From DATBRG01 sp036560445 (GTDB lineage: Bacteria; Pseudomonadota; Gammaproteobacteria; Burkholderiales; Methylophilaceae), in assembly GCA_036560445.1 (NCBI GenBank), contig DATBRG010000021.1:1-64000 (forward strand): a DNA stretch of 64,000 nt, given 5' to 3'. How positions within the stretch are numbered: the stretch's first letter is position 1; each line of letters begins with the position of its first letter. Positions 42,734 to 53,300 of the stretch are shown here, piece by piece. The notes under the pieces are model-generated. The model made no database searches and was not told where the DNA came from. It worked only from the letters and a program-made list of their open reading frames with translations. The position numbers and the translations under genes were made by a program.

Positions 42734-43897
42734 ATGGCTAAAAAGAATACTTGGTCGCAGATTGTTCAGCCCGAAAAATCGAAGAGCGAGAATTTCCATA
42801 GTCTCGCCAGTAGTGTAGAGCGTGCTTCTACAGTAGTTTTTCCCAACGTAAAAAGCTTGCGTAACCGCAATTGGCGCGATAAAAGCCAGTACACCTACGG
42901 CTTACTAGGGACGCCGACAACAAGGCGCCTGGAACGCAAGTTAGCACTGATTGAAGGTGGCGAGCATTGCATACTGTTGCCATCTGGCCTTGCTGCCATC
43001 AGCCTGACGTTGTTGGCTTTACTCAAAACCGGTGATCGCCTGCTACTACCCAGCAATGCTTATGAACCAGCTAATGAAGTTGCCAGGTTCATGGCGAAGA
43101 GTTATGGCATAGAGTTGGCGTTTTACGACCCGTTGCAGCCCGACAAGATCGTAATGACGGAAAATACAAGGCTGCTATGGGTCGAGACACCAGGGTCAGT
43201 CACTATGGAGGTGGCTGATTTACGGGCACTGGCTACTCTGGCACATCAGCAAGGGGTTTTGGTGGCTATTGATGCAACCTGGGCAGCCGGGATTGCGTTG
43301 CCCGTGTTTGATCTGGGCGCTGATATCTCGATTCAGGCTTTAACCAAATACCAGTCAGGCGGTAGCGACGTTATGATGGGCAGTATTGTTATGCGTGATA
43401 GTGCAATCAATCTGCGACTCTTGGAGTGCCATGTGCGCTTAGGCATGGGGGTCAGCCCGGAAGACTGCAATCTCATATTGCGTAGTCTGCCACACTATAA
43501 GCTGCGCTATCAGGCGCAGGACATCGCTGCCCGTAAGATCGCAGAGTGGCTAGGCCAGCATCCAGCAATTTCGCAGCTGCTACACCCGGCTTTTGAGGGA
43601 TGTCCCGGACATGAAGTCTGGCAGAGGGATTTTGCCGGTGCCGCAAGTTTGTTCTCGGTGATTTTTCAGCCCACAATCAGTCAGCAGCAGGTTGATGCCT
43701 GCATAGATGCTCTAGAGTTGTTTCGTATTGGATACAGTTGGGGTGGGGCGGTCAGCCTGGTAGTACCGTATGAGATGAATCAATTGCGTGATCGTCGCTT
43801 GTACAAAGGTAATTTGGTACGTTTTTATATAGGTTTGGAAGACCCGCAGGATTTGATTGATGATCTAAGCCAAGCACTCGAACACATAAAGGAGTAA
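42734..43897 (+). CDS. metC: Cystathionine beta-lyase-like PLP enzyme
   Basis: A 387-residue Cys/Met-metabolism PLP enzyme: YGLLGTPTTRRLE near residue 55, LLPSGLAAISL (PLP phosphate site), WVETPGSVTMEVADL, DATWAAGI with the PLP Asp, and the PLP Lys in QALTKYQSGGSDVMMGS. The pattern matches cystathionine beta-lyase (MetC), which makes homocysteine for methionine. ATG 42734 gives the normal start; upstream in-frame codons overlap the terminator. DUF427 follows 2 bases later. Closely related lyases cannot be excluded. Confidence 0.85.
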   Translation: MAKKNTWSQIVQPEKSKSENFHSLASSVERASTVVFPNVKSLRNRNWRDKSQYTYGLLGTPTTRRLERKLALIEGGEHCILLPSGLAAISLTLLALLKTGDRLLLPSNAYEPANEVARFMAKSYGIELAFYDPLQPDKIVMTENTRLLWVETPGSVTMEVADLRALATLAHQQGVLVAIDATWAAGIALPVFDLGADISIQALTKYQSGGSDVMMGSIVMRDSAINLRLLECHVRLGMGVSPEDCNLILRSLPHYKLRYQAQDIAARKIAEWLGQHPAISQLLHPAFEGCPGHEVWQRDFAGAASLFSVIFQPTISQQQVDACIDALELFRIGYSWGGAVSLVVPYEMNQLRDRRLYKGNLVRFYIGLEDPQDLIDDLSQALEHIKE

Positions 43898-43899
43898 AT

Positions 43900-44184
43900 A
43901 TGCCAACTGCAAAATGGAACGGACAGGTGATTGCGCAGAGCGATACATTCGAGACAGTGGAAGGTAATGTGTATTTTCCGCGTAGTGCTCTGAAATCAGA
44001 GTTTTTTCGCGATAGCAGTTATTCCAGTGTGTGCCCATGGAAGGGGACAGCTTCATATTTTGATGTGGTGGTAGAAGGCAAGGTAAACCAGGATGCAGCT
44101 TGGTATTACGCGGACCCTAAGCAAGCAGCTGCCAATATCAAGGATCATGTTGCTTTCTGGAAAGGTATTGAAGTTACTAAGTAG
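43900..44184 (+). CDS. DUF427 family protein
   Basis: A 94-residue protein with the DUF427 signature: VEGNVYFPRSALKSEFFRDS, SVCPWKGTASYFDVVV and AAWYYADPKQAAANIKDHVAFW. The Cys-Pro-Trp-Lys-Gly core is conserved in the family, whose function is not known. Only 2 bases separate it from the preceding lyase gene, so both are probably translated from one message. It converges with egtD. Confidence 0.88.
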   Translation: MPTAKWNGQVIAQSDTFETVEGNVYFPRSALKSEFFRDSSYSSVCPWKGTASYFDVVVEGKVNQDAAWYYADPKQAAANIKDHVAFWKGIEVTK

Positions 44185-44188
44185 GTAA

Positions 44189-45154
44189 TTAGCTTCTCGC
44201 TTTTAGCAGGAATACCCCAAAGTTTGATTCCTGCTGGTCTGTCCAGACGTGTTCGAGCTGCCAACCACATTCGTTAGCAAAATCGGTAAAGTCTTGCAGA
44301 GAATATTTGTAGCAGTTTTCTGTATGTATAGTCTCGTAAGCCTCGAATTCAAAAGCTTTGCCTTCCAAGTGCACGGTCTGTGCCCGTGTGCTGACTAGAT
44401 GCATCTCAACGCGGCGTTCATTTTGATTAAAAATTGCCTGGTGCGTGAAATGACGGATATTGAAGTCAGTGCCTAACTCCTTATTGGCACGCACCAGAAT
44501 GTTGCGGTTGAATTTTGCGGTGATACCGCCGACATCATTGTAAGCGGCCAATAGTTTCTCTTCGTCCTGGGTCATATCCACACCTATCAATAGCCAGGAA
44601 TTACTGCCCACCAGGGTATGTAGACTGTTTAACAATTGGCTAGCTTCATCTGGCGAGAAGTTGCCTATGGTTGAGCCGGGGAAAAATACCATACGTTCCA
44701 GATTCTGATCTAGCGCCAGCGGGGTAAGTGCTGTTGTGAAGTCAGCCACGATAGGGGCTATCTCCAGCTCAGGAAAGTCATATTTGAGTTGCTGAGCCGT
44801 CTCTAGCAGGAATTCTTCCGAGATATCAATGGGTATGTATTGTTTTAGTTTGGGCTGGGACTCCAGCAGGATGCGGGTCTTGATACTGGAGCCACTACCT
44901 GGCTCCACCACTACATCCAGATGAGGTATAAAGTTGGCCAGCTCATCTACCAAGTCCAGCAGTAGCCTGGTTTCTACACGCGTTGGATAATACTCTGCGG
45001 TCTTGGTGATTTTTTCAAATAGCCGGGAACCTGCATCATCATAAAACCATTTGCAGGGCAGGCTCTTGGGTTTTTGCGTCAAGCCATGTTCGACTTCATC
45101 AGCAAAGGTGGCTGAAGTATCTAAAGCAATTCCTTGGTCTCTGGCAATATTCAT
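44189..45154 (-). CDS. egtD: L-histidine N-alpha-methyltransferase
   Basis: A 321-residue methyltransferase: KSLPCKWFYDDAGSRLFEKIT, EYYPTRVETRLL, VEPGSGSSIKTRILL (SAM site), FFPGSTIGNFSPDEA, and DFNIRHFTHQAIFNQNERRVEMHL. All are EgtD features. It trimethylates histidine to hercynine, the first step of ergothioneine synthesis. Follows egtB by 3 bases on the same strand. Confidence 0.95.
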   Translation of the reverse strand: MNIARDQGIALDTSATFADEVEHGLTQKPKSLPCKWFYDDAGSRLFEKITKTAEYYPTRVETRLLLDLVDELANFIPHLDVVVEPGSGSSIKTRILLESQPKLKQYIPIDISEEFLLETAQQLKYDFPELEIAPIVADFTTALTPLALDQNLERMVFFPGSTIGNFSPDEASQLLNSLHTLVGSNSWLLIGVDMTQDEEKLLAAYNDVGGITAKFNRNILVRANKELGTDFNIRHFTHQAIFNQNERRVEMHLVSTRAQTVHLEGKAFEFEAYETIHTENCYKYSLQDFTDFANECGWQLEHVWTDQQESNFGVFLLKARS

Positions 45155-45157
45155 TAA

Positions 45158-46417
45158 TTATTCTTCATTTGCGGCAAGTCGTAAGCCGGTAAACTGCCAT
45201 CTCTGGTGCGGATAGAAAAAGTTTCTGTAGCTTGGTCGTAGATGATCAGCAGGACTTACACATGAGCCGCCACGCAATACATATTGACCATTCATAAATT
45301 TGCCGTTGTACTCGCCGACAGCGCCGGGCCGAATCTTGAAGCCAGGGTAGGCGATGTAAGGGCTGGAGGTCCACTCCCACACATCGCCATATATTTGCTG
45401 GATAGCGCTCTTACTGGTTGATGAGTTCACGGGCTGGGGCTGGTAAAGTCCTGTATGTGCGAAATTTCCATTCAGTGGCTGCTCGCGGGCTGCAATTTCC
45501 CATTCCATCTCAGTCGGCAACCTTTTCCCGGCCCATTTTGCATAGGCATCGGCCTCAAAGTAGCTGATATGGGTAACTGGTGCGTTCAGGTTAATCGGTT
45601 GTATACCAGCCAATGTCATGCTCTGGTAATGCTGATCAGCATTTTCTTCACGATGTATCCAGTATAGGGGCATCTGCCAGTTTTCTGTCTGTACGGTTTT
45701 CCAGCCATCTGCGAGCCAAAGCAAAGGGTTGCGGTAGCCACTATCTTTAATGAATTCGACCCAATCGGCGTTAGTAACAAGACTACTGGCTAGCTGGAAT
45801 GGTTCCAAATAAACCTTGTGCTGCGGAAATTCATTATCAAAGCCAAATCCTTTCCCATCGTGACCTATTGATTCCAGTCCGCTATCAAACGCCAACATGC
45901 GGGCAGCTGTTGATTCATGTCGATACTTGCTTGCTTCAGGAGAATGATATGCGGGGTAAAGAGGGTTCTGTGCCAAGTTGTAAAGAATATCGGTCAGGAA
46001 TAGCTCCTGATGCTGTTGCTCATGATGGATGCCGAGTTCGATAATGTCCTGCATGCTTGCATCGACACCATTTTGGAGCGCCTCGATCACCGCCTGGTCG
46101 ACTTGCTCGCGGTAATTGAGCACCATAGCCAGGCTAGGCCTAGTGATCAGGCCGCGTCTGGCTTGGGCTTGCCGACTTCCCACTGTTTCATAATAAGAGT
46201 TGAACAAAAAACGATAGGCAGCGGATTCAGCGGTCTGCTGGCCAAGTGGGCGCATGAAGAATTCTTCAAAGAACCAGCTGGTATGAGCCAGATGCCATTT
46301 GCCTGGGCTGGCAAATTCTGCTGCCTGTATGGTCATGTCCGCTTCAGAAAGCGGCTTGGACAGGTTAATCGTTTGGTTGCGAACCGATACGAAACGCTCA
46401 ATCAGGTTTTGTGACAT
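45158..46417 (-). CDS. egtB: Ergothioneine sulfoxide synthase
   Basis: A 419-residue non-haem iron enzyme: N-terminal DinB-like domain with WHLAHTSWFFEEF (His 42/45) and HHEQQHQELF (His 132 and 136), which supply iron ligands, and a C-terminal formylglycine-generating-enzyme-like domain with GKRLPTEMEWEIAAR, GDVWEWTSSPY and VLRGGSCVSP. It joins hercynine to a thiol (cysteine or gamma-glutamylcysteine) using oxygen. The C-S lyase EgtE and EgtA/C are not in the window. Divergent from dnaB. Confidence 0.95.
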   Translation of the reverse strand: MSQNLIERFVSVRNQTINLSKPLSEADMTIQAAEFASPGKWHLAHTSWFFEEFFMRPLGQQTAESAAYRFLFNSYYETVGSRQAQARRGLITRPSLAMVLNYREQVDQAVIEALQNGVDASMQDIIELGIHHEQQHQELFLTDILYNLAQNPLYPAYHSPEASKYRHESTAARMLAFDSGLESIGHDGKGFGFDNEFPQHKVYLEPFQLASSLVTNADWVEFIKDSGYRNPLLWLADGWKTVQTENWQMPLYWIHREENADQHYQSMTLAGIQPINLNAPVTHISYFEADAYAKWAGKRLPTEMEWEIAAREQPLNGNFAHTGLYQPQPVNSSTSKSAIQQIYGDVWEWTSSPYIAYPGFKIRPGAVGEYNGKFMNGQYVLRGGSCVSPADHLRPSYRNFFYPHQRWQFTGLRLAANEE

Positions 46418-46501
46418 GTGCAGTCCAGCAAGGCCTGCCTGTGCAGGCTAGAGAATGGGATGTTAACTTTGTTTTGTAGATAAGCAAATCTAATGTTGCG
46501 T

Positions 46502-46510
46502 TGTTATAAT
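46502..46510 (+). promoter_or_regulatory. Extended -10 promoter of dnaB, possibly leaderless
   Basis: TGTTATAAT (46502-46510) is a perfect extended -10; the dnaB ATG begins 6 bases later at 46516, about where transcription should start. No Shine-Dalgarno sequence can fit. No convincing -35 is present, as expected for extended -10 sites. Confidence 0.55.
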
Positions 46511-46515
46511 GCGCC

Positions 46516-47886
46516 ATGGCTGACGACTCCCTGGAATCCCTAAAACTCCCTCCACATTCTGTCGAGGCCGAACAGTCGGTGCTTGGCGGCCTGCTGTTGG
46601 AAAATGAAGCGCTGGATAAAATTGCTGACATCCTTGGCGCATCAGATTTTTACCGCCATGATCACCGCCTGATTTTTGACCATATCGGCAGGCTCATTGA
46701 GCATAACAGGCCGGCAGATATCGTTACCGTAGCTGAGTCGCTGGAAAATTCTGCAGAATTGTCAGCAGTTGGCGGCATCGCCTACCTTGGTGCGCTGGCG
46801 CAGAATACGCCGACTGCGGCCAATATTCGTCGGTATGCTGAAATCGTGCGTGAACGCTCGGTGATGCGCAAACTCGTAGAAGTGGGGTCAGGTATTGCCG
46901 AGAGCGCATATAGTCCGCAGGGGCGTGATGCGCAGCAGCTTCTAGATGAAGCCGAGGCCAAGATTTTCCAGATTGCAGAAGGTGGAAAACGTAGCTCAGA
47001 AGGCTTTGTTGATATCAAGATACTGTTGCCACAGGTAGCAGATCGCATAGACCAGCTGTTTCAGCGGGATAATCCAAATGACGTTACTGGGGTGCCTACA
47101 GGCTTTAGCGACCTTGATTCCATGACTTCAGGTTTTCAGCCTGGCGATCTTGTTATCGTTGCAGGCAGGCCCTCAATGGGGAAAACTGCTTTTTCCTTGA
47201 ATATCGCGGAGAATGTGGCGCTGGATACTGGTTTGCCGGTAGCAGTTTTCTCCATGGAAATGGCAGCAACCCAGCTAGCCATGCGGATGATAGGCTCGGT
47301 AGGTCGGCTGGACCAGCACCGTATGCGTACCGGCCGCCTTGAAGATGAAGATTGGGTACGTCTTACTACAGCACTTGGCAAGCTTAATGATGCCCCCATC
47401 TTTATTGATGAAGGTGCAGGGCTTAGCTCTTTTGATGTACGCGCCCGCGCCAGACGCCTGCATAGGCAATGCGGCAAGCTAGGCCTGATCGTTGTCGATT
47501 ACTTGCAGCTGATGGCGGCGCCAGCTGGTCGTCAGGGTGAGAATCGTGCAACGGAGATATCTGAAATCTCGCGTTCCTTGAAGGCGCTGGCCAAAGAGCT
47601 GGATGTCCCGGTAGTAGCGCTTTCGCAGCTTAACCGCAGTGTAGAGCAGCGTCCGGATAAGCGGCCGGTGATGTCTGATTTACGTGAATCTGGCGCTATT
47701 GAACAGGATGCCGACTTGATCCTGTTTATCTACCGTGACGAGGTCTATAACCCGGATACTGAGGATAAAGGGACTGCTGAAATCATTATCGCCAAGCAGC
47801 GTAATGGCCCGATTGGCCGTGTGCGTCTGACTTTCCTGGGCGAGCATACTCGATTCGAAAACTTTGCCTCTGGCAGCGCCTATTAG
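46516..47886 (+). CDS. dnaB: Replicative DNA helicase
   Basis: A 456-residue DnaB: N-terminal domain LPPHSVEAEQSVLGGLLLEN, linker, RecA-type ATPase with IVAGRPSMGKTAFSLNIA (Walker A), VVDYLQLM (Walker B), and DLRESGAIEQDADLILFIYRD. Forms the hexameric ring driving the replication fork. The N-terminus matches the family, so ATG 46516 is secure despite the lack of a leader. Confidence 0.97.
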   Translation: MADDSLESLKLPPHSVEAEQSVLGGLLLENEALDKIADILGASDFYRHDHRLIFDHIGRLIEHNRPADIVTVAESLENSAELSAVGGIAYLGALAQNTPTAANIRRYAEIVRERSVMRKLVEVGSGIAESAYSPQGRDAQQLLDEAEAKIFQIAEGGKRSSEGFVDIKILLPQVADRIDQLFQRDNPNDVTGVPTGFSDLDSMTSGFQPGDLVIVAGRPSMGKTAFSLNIAENVALDTGLPVAVFSMEMAATQLAMRMIGSVGRLDQHRMRTGRLEDEDWVRLTTALGKLNDAPIFIDEGAGLSSFDVRARARRLHRQCGKLGLIVVDYLQLMAAPAGRQGENRATEISEISRSLKALAKELDVPVVALSQLNRSVEQRPDKRPVMSDLRESGAIEQDADLILFIYRDEVYNPDTEDKGTAEIIIAKQRNGPIGRVRLTFLGEHTRFENFASGSAY

Positions 47887-47890
47887 CTTG

Positions 47891-48958
47891 ATGCGCCCGA
47901 TACTCGCTACTATCAGCCGAAGTGCATTACGTCATAATCTTGGCGTAGTTAAATCATCAGCACCACATTCAAAAGTCATGGCAGTCATCAAGGCCAATGG
48001 CTACGGCCATGGCGTATTGTCGGTAGCGCAAGGCCTGGACGCCGCAGATGGTTTTGCTGTACTGGAGCTGGATAAGGCGATTGCGCTGCGTGAGGCAGGC
48101 TTCAAGCAAGTTGTTCTGTTGCTGGAAGGGCTGTTTGCTGAAGATGAGGTAGCGCAGGCGGCCAAATATAATCTAAGCCTCGTGGTACATAATTTCCGTC
48201 AATTGGAGATTATCGAGTCCGTGGTGCTGGCTAACCCGTTGGACGTATTTCTTAAACTGAATACGGGCATGAACCGCCTGGGTTTTGCGCCAGAGGATTT
48301 TACCCAAGCCCGCCAACGATTGGCAGATTGTGCCAATGTTGCAGAAATTACCTTGATGACGCACTTTGCGACAGCGGATGAAGATGTCGGCATAGCTGCC
48401 CCTTTTAAGCTTTTTCAGCAGACCACTGCAGGATTTGATTATCCCCGGTCGCTAGCTAACTCTGCCGCGATTCTGCGTTATCCACAGACGCATATGCAGT
48501 GGGTGCGTCCTGGCATCATGTTGTATGGCGCAACCCCGGTCAGTGGCACGGCCGCAAGCAGCTTTGGATTAAAGCCAGTCATGAGCCTGGCTAGTGAAGT
48601 GATTGCGGTACAGCAATTGCAGGTCGGTGACAGCGTTGGCTATGGCAACCGCTTTACCGCTAGTCGTAAAACTCGCGTCGGGATTGTTGCCTGCGGCTAT
48701 GCTGACGGATATCCAAGGCATGCGCCAAACGGCACGCCTATCGCGGTTGCTGGGCAACTTACCCAGACCATAGGTAGGGTGTCCATGGACATGCTGTTCG
48801 CAGATATTACTGATATCCCGGAGGCGAATACTGGGTCAACCGTTGAACTATGGGGTGAGCAAGTCCCTGTGGATGTAGTTGCAGAAGCCTCGGGTACCGT
48901 AGGTTATGAATTGCTGTGTGCCTTGGCTCCGCGGGTGCCGGTAAAGGTGATGGCCTGA
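47891..48958 (+). CDS. alr: Alanine racemase
   Basis: A 355-residue fold III PLP enzyme: catalytic Lys in VMAVIKANGYGHG near residue 34, MTHFATADED, WVRPGIMLYGATP, catalytic Tyr in GYADGYPRHAPNG, and RVSMDML. It supplies D-alanine for peptidoglycan. ATG 47891 follows the dnaB stop by 4 bases; an upstream ATG at 47864 would overlap dnaB. The stop overlaps radA. Confidence 0.95.
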   Translation: MRPILATISRSALRHNLGVVKSSAPHSKVMAVIKANGYGHGVLSVAQGLDAADGFAVLELDKAIALREAGFKQVVLLLEGLFAEDEVAQAAKYNLSLVVHNFRQLEIIESVVLANPLDVFLKLNTGMNRLGFAPEDFTQARQRLADCANVAEITLMTHFATADEDVGIAAPFKLFQQTTAGFDYPRSLANSAAILRYPQTHMQWVRPGIMLYGATPVSGTAASSFGLKPVMSLASEVIAVQQLQVGDSVGYGNRFTASRKTRVGIVACGYADGYPRHAPNGTPIAVAGQLTQTIGRVSMDMLFADITDIPEANTGSTVELWGEQVPVDVVAEASGTVGYELLCALAPRVPVKVMA

Positions 48959-50307
48959 TGGCTAAGGCGAAAACGGTCTACACCTGCACTGAATGTGGTG
49001 ACCAGCAATCCAAATGGCAGGGCCAATGCCCGAGCTGCATGGCATGGAATACACTCGTAGAAACAATAGCAGAAGCGCCAACAGCTAATAGATATGCTGC
49101 GTTAGCGCCGACTGCCGGTTTGCAAAAATTGGCCGAGGTCGAAGCTGCAGAAATTCCACGCCAGCCGACAGGCATTGGTGAGTTTGACCGGGTTCTGGGT
49201 GGGGGCTTGGTTCCAGGTGGCGTAGTTCTGATTGGCGGCGACCCTGGAATAGGTAAATCTACTTTGCTGTTGCAAACCTTATGCCATATTGGTGGCCAGC
49301 GTAAGGCGCTGTATGTGAGCGGTGAAGAGTCGGCGCAGCAGATTGCCATGCGTGCCAGAAGGCTGGGATTAGATGCCAGCCCACTGGACTTGCTGGCTGA
49401 AATCCAGTTGGAAAGAATTCTGTCTATCCTGCAAAAGCACAAGCCTGAGATAGCAGTGATTGATTCCATTCAAACGGTTTATTCCGAGGCGCTGCAGTCT
49501 GCGCCCGGTTCGGTGGCTCAAGTGCGCGAGTGCTCTGCACAGCTTACGCGTGCAGCCAAGCAATTAGGCATCACAGTGATACTGGTAGGTCATGTGACAA
49601 AAGAGGGCTCTTTAGCAGGGCCGCGAGTGCTTGAGCATATTGTTGATACCGTGCTTTATTTCGAGGGTGATCCAAATTCTAGCTTTCGCCTCATACGTGC
49701 CTTCAAGAACCGCTTTGGCGCGGTTAATGAGTTGGGTGTATTTGCCATGACAGAAAAGGGTTTGCGCGAGGTCAGTAACCCTTCGGCTTTATTCCTTTCC
49801 CACCACAATGAGCAAGTCGCTGGTTCTTGTATTACCGTGACGCAGGAGGGAACCAGGCCATTGCTGGTTGAGGTACAGGCTTTGGTAGATGACGCACACG
49901 CACCAAATCCAAAGCGACTATGTGTGGGCTTGGAACAAAACCGGCTTGCCATGCTGCTGGCAGTGCTACACCGCCATGCTGGAGTTGCTTGTTTTGACCA
50001 GGATGTGTTCGTGAATGCTGTTGGCGGGGTGAAAATAGCCGAGCCAGCAGTGGACTTGGCTATATTAGTAGCAATAGTTTCTTCTTTAAAAAACAAACCA
50101 ATAGATAATAAACTTATAGTTTTTGGTGAAGTAGGTTTGGCCGGTGAGGTACGTCCTGTGCAACGTGGTCAGGAGCGTTTGAAAGAAGCTGCGAAGTTAG
50201 GTTTTACCCGCGCCATAGTGCCAAAGGCAAATGCACCAAGGCAAGCAATCAAAGGTATTGAAGTAATTGCAGTTGATAGGCTGGAGCAGGCGCTAAGCCG
50301 CGTTTAG
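48958..50307 (+). CDS. radA: DNA repair protein RadA
   Basis: A 449-residue protein: N-terminal zinc finger CTECGDQQSKWQGQCPSC, RecA-like ATPase with GGDPGIGKSTLLLQ, the RadA signature KNRFGAVNELGVF, and a C-terminal Lon-like domain (GEVGLAGEVRPV). A branch-migration helicase in recombination. ATG 48958 shares one base with the alr stop. Its end overlaps the RND pump end by 4 bases (convergent). Confidence 0.96.
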   Translation: MAKAKTVYTCTECGDQQSKWQGQCPSCMAWNTLVETIAEAPTANRYAALAPTAGLQKLAEVEAAEIPRQPTGIGEFDRVLGGGLVPGGVVLIGGDPGIGKSTLLLQTLCHIGGQRKALYVSGEESAQQIAMRARRLGLDASPLDLLAEIQLERILSILQKHKPEIAVIDSIQTVYSEALQSAPGSVAQVRECSAQLTRAAKQLGITVILVGHVTKEGSLAGPRVLEHIVDTVLYFEGDPNSSFRLIRAFKNRFGAVNELGVFAMTEKGLREVSNPSALFLSHHNEQVAGSCITVTQEGTRPLLVEVQALVDDAHAPNPKRLCVGLEQNRLAMLLAVLHRHAGVACFDQDVFVNAVGGVKIAEPAVDLAILVAIVSSLKNKPIDNKLIVFGEVGLAGEVRPVQRGQERLKEAAKLGFTRAIVPKANAPRQAIKGIEVIAVDRLEQALSRV

Positions 50308-53300
50308 CTAGTCGTGCTTAAGGTTGTCAGGCTTTTCAGTTTTGGTGACAGCCATGCATCAAAATCATCCATCAGCGTGTAGATAACTGGCACGAATAGC
50401 AAGCTAAGCGCGGTCGAGGTAATCAATCCACCTATTACTGCAACAGCCATCGGTGTGCGGAAAGCTGTTCCCGCACCTAATCCCAGCAAGACAGGTGTCA
50501 TTCCGGCGATCATGGCCAGTGTCGTCATGACGATAGGTTGCGCGCGTTGCAAACAGGCTTCCAAGATCACCTCACGGCGGTTTAGGCCAGATTGGCGGCG
50601 CTCAACGATGAAATCTACCAGCAAGATGCCGTTTTTGCCGACTATGCCCATGAGCATCAATATACCAATCACTGCTGGCAGCGACAGCGATGATTGGGTA
50701 AATAGCAGCGCCAGCAGTGCTCCACCTATAGATAAAGGCAGCGCTATCATGATGGTAATGGGCTGTAATAACGTACGGAATAGTAAAACCAGTACACCAA
50801 ATACAATCAGTACGCCGGCGGTCATAGCCATTGCGAATGAGCTGAACATTTCTGCTAGTAGCTCGGCATCGCCAGTGTCGTAGCGTTTGACCCCGGCAGG
50901 CAAGTTCTGGATGGCAGGAAGCTGGTTGATTGCAGCCAGAGCCTTGCCTAGCGTTACTCCATTAAGATTGGCTTCCAGTGTAATTTGGCGCTGGCGGTCG
51001 TAACGCTCCACACTGGTAGGGCCGGCACCAAGAGCCAAGTCGGCAACAGCTGATAAAGGCACCATTTTCTCATCGTTGGTTGGAACCAGTAAGCGGCCAA
51101 TGATGGCTGAGTCTGATCTGGCTGCATCATTCAGCAACACGCGCACAGGTACTTGCCGATTGCCAAGTTTTAACCTAGTCAAGTTTGTGCTCAAGTCGCC
51201 AAGTGTGGCTACGCGGATGGTGTCTGAAATAGCTTCAGTCGTGACTCCAAGGCGAGCAGCCTCATCCACGCGAGGCGTGATTACAAGCTCCGTACGCGGC
51301 AGTGGGGTAGTTGAGGATACATTGCTTAATTCTGGAAGGCCTCGCATCTGGCGTTCAACTGCTGCTGCAGTTTTTTGCAGTAACTCGGGATTATCACTAG
51401 TAAGTGAGAAAGTGACGGCTTTGCTGCCATTTTCATTGAGGAAGCTGATGCGGGTATTGGCTACACTTGCCAATTCTTTGAGCATGACCTGTTCAAAGTC
51501 TTTAGTATCAAGTGTGCGCATGCCCCTGGGCTTGAGTTGGATAGTGAGGGTGGCTCGACGTACTTCCCCTTCAACATTGGTTTCGCTATCCGGGCCGCCG
51601 ACCAGTGCATAAACTGATTTCACCTCTGGCCTGTGCAATAGCTTGGTGGAGATCAAGCCTACAACCTGATCGGTATCTACCAGGCGAGCGCCAGGCGGTA
51701 ACTCAACTTGCAGTATGGATTGTGATTTGTCTTCCAGCGGCATGAAGTCAGTAGGCAACCAGGCCGCAATTGAGAAAGAGCCAGCAAGCACAATGAAACC
51801 AATCACCAGCATGGTTTTGCGATAGGTCAGGGCATTCCCAAGCAGGCTCTTATAGTAGTTTAGCCATGCTGGGGTAGGTTTGCTGTGACGGATAGGCTTA
51901 AGAAAGTAGGCAGCCATTACGGGAGTAATCAGCCGAGCTACTAGTAGCGAGAAAAAGGTTGCTACAGCAACTGTCAGGCCAAATTGCTTGAAATACTGGC
52001 CAACGATGCCTCCCATGAAACTCACAGGTACGAATACGGCGATAATGACTAAGGTAGTTGCTATTACGGCCAGGCCAATCTCATCAGCAGCGTCCATGGC
52101 GGCAGTTAGCGGAGATTTATTCATGCGTAAATGCCGCATGATGTTTTCTATCTCGACAATTGCATCATCGACAAGAATACCTGAAACCAGTGACAGCGCC
52201 AGCAGGCTCACCATGTTCAGGGAGAATCCCAGCCATTGCATCACAAAAAAAGTAGGAATGACAGACAAGGGGATGACTAGGCCGGCAATCCAGGTGGCGC
52301 GCCAGCTGCCAACGAATAAAAATACGACGGCAGCAGCCAGCACAGCGCCTTCCATGAATGACCACAAGGCTGAGTGATAACTTTCTTTGGTAAACTCAAC
52401 TAGCGACTGAATCTGGGTGAACTCTACACCAGGGTTTGATGCTTTCAGTTTCTCCAACGCAGTGCGTACCTCGCGTTCAACGTTAACCTCGCTTGCAGAT
52501 CTGGTGCGATAAATCGCAAAGGCAACCACGGGCTGATGGTTTAGTCTAGCTAATTGATGTGGCTTGCTAGTGGCATCGTGAACTACTCCCAGGTCACGCA
52601 TGCGGGCTGATTTGCCATCTGGCAGGGTAATGCTCATATTGCTCAGCGCTACTACATCACTGGGCGAGCCTGTGGCACGAATCAATGTTTCCTGTGTTGC
52701 TCCATCGAGACGCCCAGCAGGCCAATCCAGCGCGGTTTGCCGCAGCTGGTCATTGACGGCAGCAGCGGTTACACCGTAGGCCTGTAGTCGTGAAGGGTCC
52801 AGCTCGGCCAGGATTTCCCTCTCCAGGCCGCCCTGACGCTGTATCTTGGCTACCCCTTTGACTGCCAGTAAAGCACGCACTACCTGGTCATCCACAAACC
52901 ACGAAACCTGCTCTAGTGATTGTTTAGGGGCGTTTACGGTAAATGTCAGGATGGGGACCAGATCTACATCAACTCTCTGGATCAGGGGCTCTTCTGCGCC
53001 ACGCGGCAGCGACGAGCGTGCAGCGATGATTTGATCACGAACCAGTGATAGCGCCTGGTTAATATTGGTTCCCAGCTGGAATTCGATTTGTGTACTGGAA
53101 ACGCCATCGGTAATGGTTGAAGATAGATGCTTGATGTCACCAACACCAGCCACTGCCGCTTCGATACGGCTAGTAACCTGGCTTTCGATTTCAGTCGGCG
53201 CCGCTCCCGGTAGGCCTACCGAGACATTGACGATAGGAATCTCAACATTTGGCCAGTTGTTGACGGGCAGCTTAAAGTAGGCCAATACCCCGGCAATCAG

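Noticed and set aside
46433..46448. GCCTGC/GCAGGC hairpin in the egtB leader as a regulatory element
   Set aside because: Only six base pairs, no U tract, and no known motif; likely chance.
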